This document shows, one piece after another, positions 17,683-26,860 of a stretch of 64,000 bases of DNA (positions are counted from its first letter, which is position 1; the number at the start of each line of letters is the position of its first letter). The stretch spans positions 682,001 to 746,000 of the forward strand of contig NZ_CP155729.1 in NCBI RefSeq assembly GCF_039724765.1. Reading direction: 5' to 3'. The translations under genes and the position numbers were made by a program. The notes beneath the pieces were generated by a model. The model was not told the DNA's origin. It worked only from the letters and a program-made list of their open reading frames with translations, and ran no database searches. The stretch is from Sagittula stellata E-37 (GTDB lineage Bacteria; Pseudomonadota; Alphaproteobacteria; Rhodobacterales; Rhodobacteraceae).

Positions 17683-19002
17683 TCAAATCACCGCGTCGAC
17701 CGCCTCTGCCAGCTTGTCCGTCAACTCCGTCAGTTGGTCGTCTTCGATGATGAACGGAGGGGCCAGAAGGATGTGGTCGCCGTGCCGTCCGTCAATCGTT
17801 CCGGACATCGGGTAGCAGATAAGTCCCGCTTCGAACGCGGCCTTCTTGATCTTGCCAGCCAGACCTTTCGCCGGGTCGAACGGGGCTTTTGTGCTCCTGT
17901 CCTCGACCAGTTCGATCCCCCGGAAAAGACCGCGACCGCGCAGGTCTCCGACGTTTGGGTGCTGGCCGAAACGTTCGAACAGACACTCCTCCAACTTCCG
18001 CCCCTGGTCCTTCACGCGTGATACGAGGTCACGCTCCACCAGGGCCGTCAGCACCGCGTGTCCGGCGGCAGCGGCCGTAGGGTGGCCGATGTAGGTGTGC
18101 CCGTGTTGAAAGAAACCCGATCCTGCTTCGATAGCGCCATATATTTCGGCAGAGCACAGCATCGCGCCAATGGGTTGATACCCGGCCCCCAGTCCCTTTG
18201 CGATACACAGGATGTCCGGCGCAATTCCGTCCTGCTCGCAGGCAAACAAAGATCCCGTGCGGCCCATTCCGCACATCACCTCATCCAGAATCAGCAACAC
18301 CCCATAGCGGTCACAGATGTCGCGGATGCGTTTGAAGTAACCCGGAGCAGGAGGCAGAGCCCCTGCTGTCGCGCCAACCACGGGTTCGGCCATGAAGGCC
18401 ATGACCGTGTCGGGGCCAAGTCTCAGTATCTCATCTTCGAGGGCCTGCGCCGCACGCAGGCCGTAGGCCTCCAAGCTTTCTCCGTCATGCCGGTAGCGGT
18501 ATTCATAGCAGGGGTCTATGTGGCTGACGTCCAGCAACAAGGGGCCGAACTGAGCCCTTCGCCACGCGTTGCCGCCAGCACTGAGCGCCCCGATGGTGTT
18601 GCCGTGATAGCTTTGCTTGCGGGCGATCAGCTTGCTGCGCTGCGGTTCGCCTTTCTCCACCCAGTATTGGCGTGCCAATTTGATTGCTGCCTCGGTGGCC
18701 TCGGACCCGCCGGATACGAGATAGACGCGGTCGATACCTTCGGGCGCGTGGGCGATCAACAGATCGGCGAGCGCTTCGGCGGGGGCTGACGTAAAAAAAC
18801 CGGTGTGGGCAAAGGCCAGCTCGTCGACTTGCGCCTTGATGGCATCTGTGACGGTCCTGTCGCTATGGCCGAGGCAGGACACAGCGGCGCCGCCCGATCC
18901 ATCCAGATACCGTATTCCGCTGGCATCGATCAGGTAGCAGCCATCGCCCTTGACGGCGACAGGGGGGCTTTGCCGGGTATGGCGTGGAAAAATGTGAGAC
19001 AT
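17683..19002 (-). CDS. Class III aminotransferase (PLP-dependent)
   Basis: A 439-aa fold-type I aminotransferase. Class III features include the phosphate-binding segment VSGGSEATEAAIKLAR, the ring-stacking and cofactor segments YHGNTIGALS and LILDEVMCGMGRTGS, and the PLP lysine in CIAKGLGAGYQPIGA. Enzymes of this subgroup move an amino group from an omega-amine or beta/gamma-amino acid to pyruvate or 2-oxoglutarate. It ends 168 bp after the island attachment site, so it is the first chromosomal gene there. It shares the strand with the gabT-like gene 126 bp upstream, so the two may be co-transcribed. Substrate specificity cannot be read; the neighbouring decarboxylase and amidase suggest amine catabolism. 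Confidence 0.88.
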   Translation of the reverse strand: MSHIFPRHTRQSPPVAVKGDGCYLIDASGIRYLDGSGGAAVSCLGHSDRTVTDAIKAQVDELAFAHTGFFTSAPAEALADLLIAHAPEGIDRVYLVSGGSEATEAAIKLARQYWVEKGEPQRSKLIARKQSYHGNTIGALSAGGNAWRRAQFGPLLLDVSHIDPCYEYRYRHDGESLEAYGLRAAQALEDEILRLGPDTVMAFMAEPVVGATAGALPPAPGYFKRIRDICDRYGVLLILDEVMCGMGRTGSLFACEQDGIAPDILCIAKGLGAGYQPIGAMLCSAEIYGAIEAGSGFFQHGHTYIGHPTAAAAGHAVLTALVERDLVSRVKDQGRKLEECLFERFGQHPNVGDLRGRGLFRGIELVEDRSTKAPFDPAKGLAGKIKKAAFEAGLICYPMSGTIDGRHGDHILLAPPFIIEDDQLTELTDKLAEAVDAVI

Positions 19003-19128
19003 GACAGGCTCCCGTGTGGCTGGACGACGTGCAAACGGCCAACTTCAGCGTGACCTGCGAAGGCCCAAACAATCAAGCCGGAGCTGTGCTGCTCCGGCTT
19101 GTCAGTCTCAGGTTGTTCAGGCCGCCAA

Positions 19129-20559
19129 TCAGGAGGCCGCTTGATCGGCCATGGCGGCGGCAAGCGCCGCCTCGAAGATCGCCATGCCTTCGTCGATGAT
19201 CGCATCCGACGCGGTCAGTGGCACCATGATGCGGACGGCATTGCCGTGCATGCCACAGGCCAGAAGGATCAGCCCTCGCTTCAGGGCATGGGCCACGACT
19301 GCCTTGGTCAAAGCCGCGTCCGGGGTGGCCGTTTCGAAATCGGTGACGAACTCGACCGCCAGCATCGCGCCGATGCCGCGAATGTCCCACATCCGGTAAG
19401 GTGCAACGCGTGCACCCATGTCCGCGAACCGCGCACGCATGGCCTCTCCCATCGAGGTCGACCGGGCAAGAAGCCCTTCGGACTCGATGGCCTCGATGGC
19501 GGCAAGCGCGGCAGCACAGGCGACCGGATTGCCCCCGTAGGTGCCGCCCAGACCGCCCGGGGCCATGGCGTCCATCACGTCGGCGCGGCCCACGACACCG
19601 GCGATCGGATATCCGCCAGCCATGCTTTTGGCGACGGTGATCAGGTCGGGTGCCACGCCGGAGTGTTCCACCGCGAACCACGTTCCGGTGCGGCCGAAGC
19701 CGGCCTGGATCTCGTCGGAGATCAGCAGGATGCCCTCACGGTCGCAGATTGCCCGCAGGGCTTGGAACAGCTCGGCGGGTACAGGATGGTAGCCGCCTTC
19801 GCCAAGCACCGGTTCAAGAATGATTGCGGCCACCCGGTCGGGCTGCGCATCGGTAAGGAAGAGCGTTTCGAGCGCGCGGATCGAATCGGCGACAGTGATA
19901 CCGTCACGCTGGCTCGGGAACGGAACGCGGTAGAGATCGGTCGGGAAAGGCCCGACATCACGCTTGTAGGGCGAAACCTTGCCAGTCAGGCCAAGGGTCA
20001 ACAGCGTGCGACCATGATACCCGGCAGTGAAGGCGATCACGCCCGGGCGTCCCGTGGCGGCACGGGCGATCTTGACCGCGTTCTCAACGGCCTCGGCACC
20101 GGTGGTGACGAGCAACGACTTCTTCGGAAAGTCGCCGGGTGCCAGTGCGTTCAGTTTCTCGGCCAGAGCGACATAGGGTTCGTAGGGAACAACCTGGAAC
20201 GACGTGTGGGTAAACCGGTCTTCCTGAGCCTTGGCAGCGGCGATCACGTCGGGATGACGGTGCCCGGTGTTCAGCACGGCGATGCCGCCGGCGAAGTCGA
20301 TGAACCGGTTGCCTTCGACATCCCAGAGCTCTGCATTCTCGGCACGGTCGGCAAAGACCGGAGCGGCAGAGGCCACGCCGCGCGCGACGGCGGCTTCGCG
20401 ACGGGCGAGCAGGGCTGCGTTTGATGCGGATGACGTCCGGCTCGTGACCGAAGGTGCCGACTTGACCTTCTCCGTCACGGGACGCTTTTTTGCGGTTGTG
20501 GCCGACGATTTGGGCGCGCTGCGGGAGCGGCCTTTGCGCGGTTCAGTTGCAGTGGTCAT
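19129..20559 (-). CDS. gabT: 4-aminobutyrate aminotransferase-like enzyme with basic N-terminal extension
   Basis: A 476-aa class III aminotransferase with GabT-like segments: TTGAEAVENAVKIARAATGR, AGYHGRTLLTLGLTGK, LISDEIQAGFGRTGTWFAVE and the PLP lysine in TVAKSMAGGYPIAGV. It converts 4-aminobutyrate or a similar omega-amino acid to the semialdehyde. The ATG at 20559 has the ribosome site GGGAG; an upstream in-frame start adding MIASSAGRPA lacks one. Unusually, the first 45 residues are rich in Lys, Ala, Ser, Thr and Arg (for example KGRSRSAPKSSATTAKKRP), an extension normal GabT (about 425 aa) lacks. It is divergent from the HTH-cupin regulator, which probably controls it. The exact substrate is inferred. 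Confidence 0.85.
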   Translation of the reverse strand: MTTATEPRKGRSRSAPKSSATTAKKRPVTEKVKSAPSVTSRTSSASNAALLARREAAVARGVASAAPVFADRAENAELWDVEGNRFIDFAGGIAVLNTGHRHPDVIAAAKAQEDRFTHTSFQVVPYEPYVALAEKLNALAPGDFPKKSLLVTTGAEAVENAVKIARAATGRPGVIAFTAGYHGRTLLTLGLTGKVSPYKRDVGPFPTDLYRVPFPSQRDGITVADSIRALETLFLTDAQPDRVAAIILEPVLGEGGYHPVPAELFQALRAICDREGILLISDEIQAGFGRTGTWFAVEHSGVAPDLITVAKSMAGGYPIAGVVGRADVMDAMAPGGLGGTYGGNPVACAAALAAIEAIESEGLLARSTSMGEAMRARFADMGARVAPYRMWDIRGIGAMLAVEFVTDFETATPDAALTKAVVAHALKRGLILLACGMHGNAVRIMVPLTASDAIIDEGMAIFEAALAAAMADQAAS

Positions 20560-20670
20560 GGCGGGTCTCCCTGCGCTCGATGCAATCAATATACTTGATG
20601 CTTGGCCACTTTATTTGTCAACCGATTTGGCGGCCGCCACCTTCTTGAGCGGAGCGACGCCTGCAACTAT

Positions 20671-20697
20671 CTGAATTCGCTTGCTTCAAGAATTCAG
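20671..20697. promoter_or_regulatory. Dyad operator between the gabT-like gene and its regulator
   Basis: Outer arms CTGAATTC and GAATTCAG are perfect inverted repeats, and the centre adds CTTG-CTT-CAAG. The nested dyad lies in the divergent intergenic region directly before a candidate -35 for the regulator gene. It is the obvious binding site for the HTH-cupin protein, though this is inference. Confidence 0.55.
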
Positions 20698-20727
20698 TTG
20701 ACCGTCTGAAAATCCCGTCGCTTAATA
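20698..20727 (+). promoter_or_regulatory. Candidate promoter of the HTH-cupin regulator
   Basis: TTGACC at 20698 is followed by AT-rich CTTAATAA about 17-19 bases downstream. The -35 touches the end of the dyad, so a regulator bound there would interfere with RNA polymerase. The spacing is approximate. Confidence 0.35.
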
Positions 20728-20759
20728 AAATTGACAAGACGACAAAGGAGATTCATCGC

Positions 20760-21329
20760 TTGGACATTGGCGGAAGGCTTCGGGAAGTGCGCGAATCGCG
20801 CGGAATGTCCCAGCGTGACCTGGCCGGTCGTGCCGGACTGACCAGCAGCGCGATTTCCCTGATCGAACAGAACAAGTCCAGCCCCTCCGTCGCTTCTCTC
20901 AAGCGGCTGCTCGACGCCATACCGATGAACCTGTCCGAGTTCTTCTCGGTTGTCGAACAGCGCAAGACGCCGAAGTACTTCTACGCGCCGGACGAATACA
21001 TCGAACTTTCCCCGCAGGATATCGGGCTGGGCGTCGGCGCTGCCCGTGTGTCCTTGCGGCAACTTGGCGACGCCTCGCGGCACTCGCTTCAGGTCCTGCA
21101 CGAAACATATCCCGCCGGCTCGGACACTGGTCCGGAGCTGCTGCGGCACGAAGGAGAAGAGGCGGGCATCGTCGTGTCCGGGTTGATCGAAGTGACGGTC
21201 GCCGACCAGATACGGGTGCTCAATCCGGGAGACGGTTATCTGTTCAGCAGCCAGCTCCCGCACCGGTTCCGCAATATCAGCGATGCCCCATGCGTGGTCA
21301 TCAGTGCCTGCACACCGCCAACGTTTTGA
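20760..21329 (+). CDS. HTH (XRE) regulator with C-terminal cupin domain
   Basis: A 189-aa regulator with an XRE helix-turn-helix at residues 1-65 (LREVRESRGMSQRDLAGRAG, then SAISLIEQNKSSPSVASLKR) and a cupin ligand domain at about 110-185 (GSDTGPELLRHEGEEAGIVV and PGDGYLFSSQLPHRF). PuuR-type regulators with this layout sense polyamines, GABA-related compounds or amino acids. The start is TTG at 20760 with AAAGGAG at 20743-20749; no in-frame ATG gives a full HTH. It is divergent from gabT and upstream of the TRAP operon in the same direction, so it likely controls both. The ligand is inferred to be the transported or transaminated compound. Confidence 0.88.
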   Translation: MDIGGRLREVRESRGMSQRDLAGRAGLTSSAISLIEQNKSSPSVASLKRLLDAIPMNLSEFFSVVEQRKTPKYFYAPDEYIELSPQDIGLGVGAARVSLRQLGDASRHSLQVLHETYPAGSDTGPELLRHEGEEAGIVVSGLIEVTVADQIRVLNPGDGYLFSSQLPHRFRNISDAPCVVISACTPPTF

Positions 21330-21475
21330 TAACCCCGGCGCAACACCGTGTCGCGACGTGCGTCAAGCGGGTCGGTTTGGACTTTGGCTTGTCAAGCTGT
21401 GAAAGGCTGCTAGCCTTTTCCGTACCAACGGGGCCGCATGCAAGAATAGCAAGCGGTCCAAGAAACAGGGAGAAC

Positions 21476-22441
21476 ATGATGAAATCATTCAGAATCGCCA
21501 CTTTGGGCGCGGCCATTGCCATGATCGGCACCGTCGCGACCGCCGAAGACCGTTTCATCACCATCGGCACCGGCGGCCAGACAGGCGTGTACTATGTGGT
21601 GGGGCAATCCATCTGTCGACTGGTCAACCGGAACACGGCTGAAACCGGCATCAAGTGCACCGCGCCGTCGACCGGCGGTTCCATCGCGAACATCAACGCG
21701 ATTGCCGCAGGCGACATGGACATGGGCGTGGCCCAGTCCGACTGGCAGTACCACGCCTACAACGGTACGTCCGAATTCGAGGGCAAGCAGTTCGACAAGG
21801 AACGCGCCGTCTTTTCCGTTCACAGCGAGCCCTTCACCGTCGTGGCACGTGCCGACAGCGGCGCGACCAGCTTCGACGACCTGTTCGGCAAGCGCGTGAA
21901 CGTGGGCAACCCGGGTTCGGGCCAGCGGGCCACCATGGACGTCGTGCTGAACGCGATGGGCAAGTCCGATGCGGACTTCGCACTCGCCTCAGAACTGAAG
22001 CCGGCTGAGCAGTCGGCTGCACTGGGCGACAACAAGGTGGATGCGATCATCTACACCGTCGGCCACCCGAACGGTTCGATCCAGGAAGCGACCTCCACGG
22101 TCGACGCGAAACTGCTGCCGGTGACCGGTGAGGCCATCGACACGCTGGTTTCGGAAAACCCCTACTACGCCAAGGCCGTGATCCCGGGCGGCATGTACGC
22201 CGGCAACCCCGATGACGTGGAGACCTTCGGCGTGAAGGCGACCTTTGTGACGTCGTCCGACGTTCCGGACGATGTGGTGTACGAAGTCGTCAAAGCGGTC
22301 TTCGACAACTTCGACCGCTTCAAGGGCCTGCACCCGGCCTTCGCCAACCTGAAAGAAGAAGAGATGATCTCTGCCGGTCTCAGCGCACCGCTGCACCCGG
22401 GCGCAGAGAAATACTACCGCGAGCGCGGCTGGATCGAGTGA
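21476..22441 (+). CDS. TAXI-family TRAP transporter solute-binding protein
   Basis: A 321-aa periplasmic protein with a signal peptide (MMKSFRIATLGAAIAMIGTV, cleavage likely after ATA). Mature features of the TAXI family include ITIGTGGQTGVYYVVGQSIC near the N-terminus and PSTGGSIANINAIAAGDMD. It binds a small carboxylated solute and delivers it to the permease encoded next. The start at 21476 has AGGGAGA seven bases upstream; the frame extends further 5' but those codons precede the signal peptide. It is separated from the permease gene by 109 bp with a strong hairpin, the usual arrangement that lets a binding protein be made in excess. The solute is unknown; the neighbours suggest an amino acid, amide or amine-derived acid. 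Confidence 0.9.
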   Translation: MMKSFRIATLGAAIAMIGTVATAEDRFITIGTGGQTGVYYVVGQSICRLVNRNTAETGIKCTAPSTGGSIANINAIAAGDMDMGVAQSDWQYHAYNGTSEFEGKQFDKERAVFSVHSEPFTVVARADSGATSFDDLFGKRVNVGNPGSGQRATMDVVLNAMGKSDADFALASELKPAEQSAALGDNKVDAIIYTVGHPNGSIQEATSTVDAKLLPVTGEAIDTLVSENPYYAKAVIPGGMYAGNPDDVETFGVKATFVTSSDVPDDVVYEVVKAVFDNFDRFKGLHPAFANLKEEEMISAGLSAPLHPGAEKYYRERGWIE

Positions 22442-22466
22442 TCCCAAGAACCTGAGTCAAAAGACC

Positions 22467-22492
22467 GGCACCTCCGCAAAACGCGGGGGTGC
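22467..22492 (+). promoter_or_regulatory. Intercistronic stem-loop after the TAXI gene
   Basis: GGCACC-T-CCGC and GCGG-GG-GGTGCC arms close on an A-rich loop. No T-run follows, so it is more likely a 3' stabiliser and partial attenuator than a full terminator. This would raise binding-protein over permease expression. Confidence 0.5.
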
Positions 22493-22550
22493 CCCGAGCC
22501 CACGCATGATGGGCCGGCGCTGAAAAAACAGCGGCAACCGGGGGACGGAT

Positions 22551-25316
22551 ATGACTGACAGAGACAACCAATTCGAAGCGGCCGCCGTGGAAAACGCAGC
22601 CGCCGGGAAGAGTGGACTGAGCCAGGCGGAAATCGACGAGCTGGTCGCCTCCTCGGACACGGGCGGCAGGTCGCCTTCGCCTGCGATCAGCAAGTTGATC
22701 ACCTGGACGGCCATCGTCTGGTCTCTTTTCCAGCTCTGGATTGCCAGCCCGCTGCCCTTCATGCTGAGGTTCGGCGTTTTCAATGACACCGAAGCGCGGT
22801 CGTTCCACCTTGCCTTTGCGTTGTTCCTTGCCTTTCTCGCCTATCCGGCAGCCCGCTCGACCGTACAGCTTATTCTCGGCGTCGGTGTTCCGGCGATTTT
22901 GACATTCCTCTTCATGTACGGCGCAAAGGACGACACGGCGATCTGGTGGATCCCGCTCGTTGGCATCGGCATGATCGCCGCCGTGCTGCTGGGATCCCCC
23001 AAGGACCGCGTGCCGCCATGGGAATGGGTGCTCGCCGTGCTTGGCGCCTGCTCGTCGCTGTATCTCTACTTTGCCTATGACGCGATTGCCCAACGGGTCG
23101 GCGCGCCGATCACGCCGGATTTCGTCGTCGCGGTCATCGGCATCATGATTCTTCTCGAAGCGACGCGTCGCGCGCTCGGCCCGGCCCTGATGATCGTGGC
23201 GACCGTGTTCCTCGTCTACACGTTCCTCGGGCCGATCATGCCCAGCATCATCGCACACAAGGGCAACAACCTTTCGGAGGTCGTGAACCACCAGTGGATC
23301 ACAACCGAAGGCGTGTTCGGCATCGCGCTGGGGGTCTCCACTTCCTTCGTGTTCCTGTTCGTGCTGTTCGGGTCGTTGCTGGATAAGGCAGGCGCGGGAA
23401 ACTACTTCATCCAGGTGGCCTTCTCTCTCATGGGGCACATGCGGGGCGGACCGGCCAAGGCGGCCGTCGTCTCCTCTGCCATGACCGGCCTGATTTCCGG
23501 CTCTTCCATCGCCAACGTGGTGACAACCGGCACTTTCACCATCCCGCTTATGAAGCGCGTGGGCTTTTCGTCCGAGAAAGCCGGGGCGGTCGAGGTGGCG
23601 TCCTCGGTCAACGGACAGATCATGCCCCCGGTCATGGGGGCCGCTGCCTTCCTGATGGTCGAATACGTCGGTATCCCCTATTTCGATGTGGTCAAGCACG
23701 CCTTCGTGCCCGCCGTCATCTCTTACATCGCGCTGGTCTATATTGTGCACCTCGAGGCGATGAAGGCGAACATGCAGGGTCTGCCCCGCGTGGTCGAACC
23801 CAAGCCGCTCGTCGCGTGGCTTATGAGCCTCGCGTTCACCATCGCCGTGATCTGTGCGCTCAGCTTCGCCGTCTACTACGGCATGGGCTGGATTCGTCCT
23901 GCGTTCGGTGCCTATGCGGGGTACATCGTCTTCGCCCTGCTGGTCGCGGTCTACGTGGGCCTTCTGCGTGTGGCTTGCCGCGAAAACCGGCTGAAGATGG
24001 AAGATCCCAACGCGCCGGTCACGAAGCTGCCGGTGCCCGGTCCGACAATCCGGGCCGGTCTGCACTTCCTGCTGCCGGTCGTCGTCCTTGTCTGGGCACT
24101 GATGGTGGACCGCTTGTCGCCGGGCCTGTCTGCCTTCTGGGCAGCGGCCTTCATGGTGTTCATCCTTGTCACTCAACGTCCGCTAGAAGCGATCTTCCGC
24201 GGCGAAGGCGATCTGGGCGGCGCGATGCGCAACGGCTTCCGTGAACTGATCGAGGGGCTGGAAGCGGGCGCCCGCAACATGATCGGCATCGGAATCGCCA
24301 CGGCGACGGCCGGTATCATCGTGGGGGCCGTCAGCCAGACCGGCGTGGGTTCGGCACTGGCCGACGTGGTCGAGGTCCTGTCGGGCGGGAACATCCTGGC
24401 CATCCTGTTCCTGACCGCGATCCTTTCTCTGATCCTCGGGATGGGCCTGCCCACCACGGCGAACTACATCGTCGTGTCGGCTCTGCTGGCGCCGGTTATC
24501 GTCACCCTCGGCCAGCAGAACGGCCTGATCGTGCCGCTGATAGCCGTGCACCTCTTCGTCTTCTACTTCGGGATCATGGCCGACGTGACGCCTCCAGTGG
24601 GGCTCGCGTCCTTCGCGGCGGCGGCTGTGTCGGGCGGCGACCCGATCCGGACAGGCGTGGTGGCGTTCTTCTACTCGCTCAGGACCGCGGCGCTGCCGTT
24701 CCTGTTCATCTTCAACACCGACCTGCTGCTGATCGACGTGGACTGGATACACGGGATATTCGTGTTCATCACGGCGACCATCGCCATGCTGCTGTTCGCC
24801 GCAGCCACGCAGGGTTGGTTCCTGGCGCGGAACAAGATCTGGGAGTCGGTGCTGCTTCTGCTCATCGCCTTCACCTTCTTCCGTCCCGGGTTCTGGATGG
24901 ATATGGTGGCTCCGCCCTTTGCCCAGGTCGAACCGGCACGGTTCGAGCAGGCGCTTGGCGATGCGCAGCCGGGAACCGAGATCAGGCTGACCGTGGACGG
25001 TCTGAACGCCGTGGGTGATCCGGTGACCTTCACCGCCCCTCTGACGGTGCCCGAGGGCGAGACCGGTGCCGACAGGCTGATGGCCACGGGGATCGAGACC
25101 ATCGACCGCGATGGCAGTGTCATCATCGACAACGTCGCTTTCGACAGCCCCGCACAGAAGGTCGGTCTCGACTGGGATCAGGAAATCGTCGAGGTGCTCG
25201 CGCCACAGGCGCAGCCGTCCAAGTACCTGATGTACCTGCCGGCGCTGCTTATCCTGGCACTTGTGGTCTGGTTGCAGCGTCGCCGCCGCCCCCAGCCGCA
25301 AGTGGCCCACGCCTGA
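22551..25316 (+). CDS. TRAP transporter fused permease (4TM/12TM) with DUF3394-like tail
   Basis: A 921-aa membrane protein in which the small (DctQ-like) and large (DctM-like) TRAP subunits are fused, as is typical for TAXI systems. About residues 45-200 hold the first group of membrane segments, and about 200-800 the large subunit, with the conserved GSISGSSIANVVTTGTFTIP-like loop near residue 325 and LILGMGLPTTANYIVV near 630. The C-terminal 120 residues contain a periplasmic DUF3394-like domain (PGTEIRLTVDGLNAVGDPV) and a last membrane segment before a basic end. It imports the TAXI-bound solute using the sodium or proton gradient. It is followed by usp after 12 bp. Confidence 0.9.
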   Translation: MTDRDNQFEAAAVENAAAGKSGLSQAEIDELVASSDTGGRSPSPAISKLITWTAIVWSLFQLWIASPLPFMLRFGVFNDTEARSFHLAFALFLAFLAYPAARSTVQLILGVGVPAILTFLFMYGAKDDTAIWWIPLVGIGMIAAVLLGSPKDRVPPWEWVLAVLGACSSLYLYFAYDAIAQRVGAPITPDFVVAVIGIMILLEATRRALGPALMIVATVFLVYTFLGPIMPSIIAHKGNNLSEVVNHQWITTEGVFGIALGVSTSFVFLFVLFGSLLDKAGAGNYFIQVAFSLMGHMRGGPAKAAVVSSAMTGLISGSSIANVVTTGTFTIPLMKRVGFSSEKAGAVEVASSVNGQIMPPVMGAAAFLMVEYVGIPYFDVVKHAFVPAVISYIALVYIVHLEAMKANMQGLPRVVEPKPLVAWLMSLAFTIAVICALSFAVYYGMGWIRPAFGAYAGYIVFALLVAVYVGLLRVACRENRLKMEDPNAPVTKLPVPGPTIRAGLHFLLPVVVLVWALMVDRLSPGLSAFWAAAFMVFILVTQRPLEAIFRGEGDLGGAMRNGFRELIEGLEAGARNMIGIGIATATAGIIVGAVSQTGVGSALADVVEVLSGGNILAILFLTAILSLILGMGLPTTANYIVVSALLAPVIVTLGQQNGLIVPLIAVHLFVFYFGIMADVTPPVGLASFAAAAVSGGDPIRTGVVAFFYSLRTAALPFLFIFNTDLLLIDVDWIHGIFVFITATIAMLLFAAATQGWFLARNKIWESVLLLLIAFTFFRPGFWMDMVAPPFAQVEPARFEQALGDAQPGTEIRLTVDGLNAVGDPVTFTAPLTVPEGETGADRLMATGIETIDRDGSVIIDNVAFDSPAQKVGLDWDQEIVEVLAPQAQPSKYLMYLPALLILALVVWLQRRRRPQPQVAHA

Positions 25317-25328
25317 AGGAGACTGGAC

Positions 25329-25754
25329 ATGTTCGACAACATCCTCTTGCCGATTGATCTGAACCACCCGTCTTCCTGGGAAAAGGCCCTGCCGATGGCG
25401 CAGAAGCTGAGCGGTGAAACGGGTACGATCCACCTTCTCGGCATCGTCCACGACATCGGCGCCGCCTCGATCGCTGCCTTCCTGCCAGCGGACTTCGAAA
25501 CCAAGGCCTTGCAGAAGATGAAGTCCGATCTCGACGCCTTCATCGCCAGCAAGTTGACGGAAGGGAGCAAAGCCTTGGCCCATGTCGGTCACGGACATAT
25601 CCCTGAACACATCTTGTCTGCGGCCAACGACCTTGGGGCGGACCTGATTGTCATGGCCTCCCATCCGCCGGAAGAGCTGATGACCTTCCTTGTGAGTTCA
25701 AACGCCGACAAGGTGGTGCGTCACGCAAAGCAACCGGTGCTGGTGGTGCGCTGA
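25329..25754 (+). CDS. Universal stress protein (UspA family)
   Basis: A 141-aa single-domain Usp starting MFDNILLPIDLNHPSS. The C-terminal ATP-binding pattern is GADLIVMASHPPEELMTFLVSSNADKVVRHAKQPVLVVR, shown here only as the family outline G-x2-G-x9-G(S/T); in this copy the glycines are partly replaced by SN, so nucleotide binding may be weak. Usp genes commonly trail TRAP transporter operons in roseobacters, and TeaD in Halomonas regulates such a transporter. A similar role here is likely given the 12-bp gap. Confidence 0.88.
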   Translation: MFDNILLPIDLNHPSSWEKALPMAQKLSGETGTIHLLGIVHDIGAASIAAFLPADFETKALQKMKSDLDAFIASKLTEGSKALAHVGHGHIPEHILSAANDLGADLIVMASHPPEELMTFLVSSNADKVVRHAKQPVLVVR

Positions 25755-25794
25755 ACCCAACGGCGCATCGCGGCGCCATACACAACTGGCCAGT

Positions 25795-25813
25795 CCGCCC
25801 CTTTTGGGGGCGG
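25795..25813 (+). promoter_or_regulatory. Hairpin between usp and the amidohydrolase gene
   Basis: CCGCCCC and GGGGCGG arms close on a TTTT loop. There is no trailing T-run, so full termination is unlikely. It may mark the boundary between the transport and enzyme halves of the operon. Confidence 0.35.
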
Positions 25814-25843
25814 TCGGCCACACCAACTGGAGACTGTCCGTTT

Positions 25844-26812
25844 ATGACACCCTTCGCCATCGCGGGCGTGCAGATGCACGTTGCGGCCCTGCATTCCAAC
25901 GTAGAAGGCATGCGCCACAGGATCGAAGTCCTGATGGCCCGCTTTCCCTGGACGCAGATGGTCCTGTTTTCCGAGCTGGCGCCCTACGGTCCCCTGGATC
26001 GTTTTGCCCTGCCTTTCCCGAACGACGCCCTGCAACAGTTTCAGGACGATGCCCGCCGCTACGGGATCTGGCTGATCCCCGGCTCCATGTTCGAGCGCAC
26101 CGAAGACGGGCGCATTTTCAACACCTCTGTGGTCATCAACCCCGATGGCGACATCGTGGCTAAGTACTCGAAGATGTTCCCTTTCCGCCCCTATGAGGCG
26201 GGCATCTCTGCCGGGACCAACTTCTGCGTTTTCGATGTGCCCGAAGTGGGCCGCTTCGGCCTGTCGATCTGCTATGACATCTGGTTCCCGGAAACCACGC
26301 GCCAGCTGACCAGCCAGGGCGTGGAGGTCCTGCTGCACCCGGTCCTGACCGGCACCACGGATCGCGACGCGGAACTGGCCATCGCCCGTGCGACCGCTGC
26401 GCAGTTCCAGTGCTACGTCTTCGACGTGAACGGTCTGGCGGCAGGCGGGGTCGGGCGTTCGCTTGTTGTCGATCCTTCGGCCACCGTGCTGCACCAGTCG
26501 GCCGGGCAGGAGGACATGTTCCCGATCGAGGTCGACCTGGAGCAGGTCCGCCGCCAGCGCGAGACTGGTCTGAAAGGTCTGGGGCAGGTGCTGAAGAGCT
26601 TCCGCGATCGCGAGGCCGACTTCACGGTATACAACCGCGCAAGTGGTGCCGATGCCTATCTCAACACGCTTGGACCATTGGAAATGCCGCGACAGGGGGC
26701 CACGCGCGGGCTGAGGACATCGGATCCTCGGACGGCGCTCGGATATTCCGAGCACCCCGACGCCCCACCTCAGAATATCTCGGTTTTCCACGGCAAGACC
26801 GGATCGGAGTGA
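25844..26812 (+). CDS. Nitrilase-superfamily carbon-nitrogen hydrolase
   Basis: A 322-aa amidohydrolase. The catalytic triad is visible: E44 in LFSELAPYG, K110 in AKYSKMFPF, and the nucleophile C143 in LSICYDIWFPE. Members hydrolyse amides, nitriles or N-carbamoyl compounds; the length and Tyr-Asp after the cysteine favour an aliphatic amidase or carbamoyl-amine hydrolase over a true nitrilase. It lies upstream of a PLP decarboxylase and an ATP-grasp ligase in the same direction with short gaps, so it probably cleaves an intermediate of that pathway or the imported amide. The exact substrate is unknown. Confidence 0.87.
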   Translation: MTPFAIAGVQMHVAALHSNVEGMRHRIEVLMARFPWTQMVLFSELAPYGPLDRFALPFPNDALQQFQDDARRYGIWLIPGSMFERTEDGRIFNTSVVINPDGDIVAKYSKMFPFRPYEAGISAGTNFCVFDVPEVGRFGLSICYDIWFPETTRQLTSQGVEVLLHPVLTGTTDRDAELAIARATAAQFQCYVFDVNGLAAGGVGRSLVVDPSATVLHQSAGQEDMFPIEVDLEQVRRQRETGLKGLGQVLKSFRDREADFTVYNRASGADAYLNTLGPLEMPRQGATRGLRTSDPRTALGYSEHPDAPPQNISVFHGKTGSE

Positions 26813-26860
26813 TCCGGAGGCGCCATGGAAGAAGCGGACGCGTAAGAAGAGGAGCTTGCG

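Noticed and set aside
22380..24176. Long minus-strand frame (598 codons) opposite the TRAP permease gene
   Set aside because: It is a high-GC mirror frame: its composition is His/Arg/Asp-rich without hydrophobic core, while the plus strand encodes a clear transporter.
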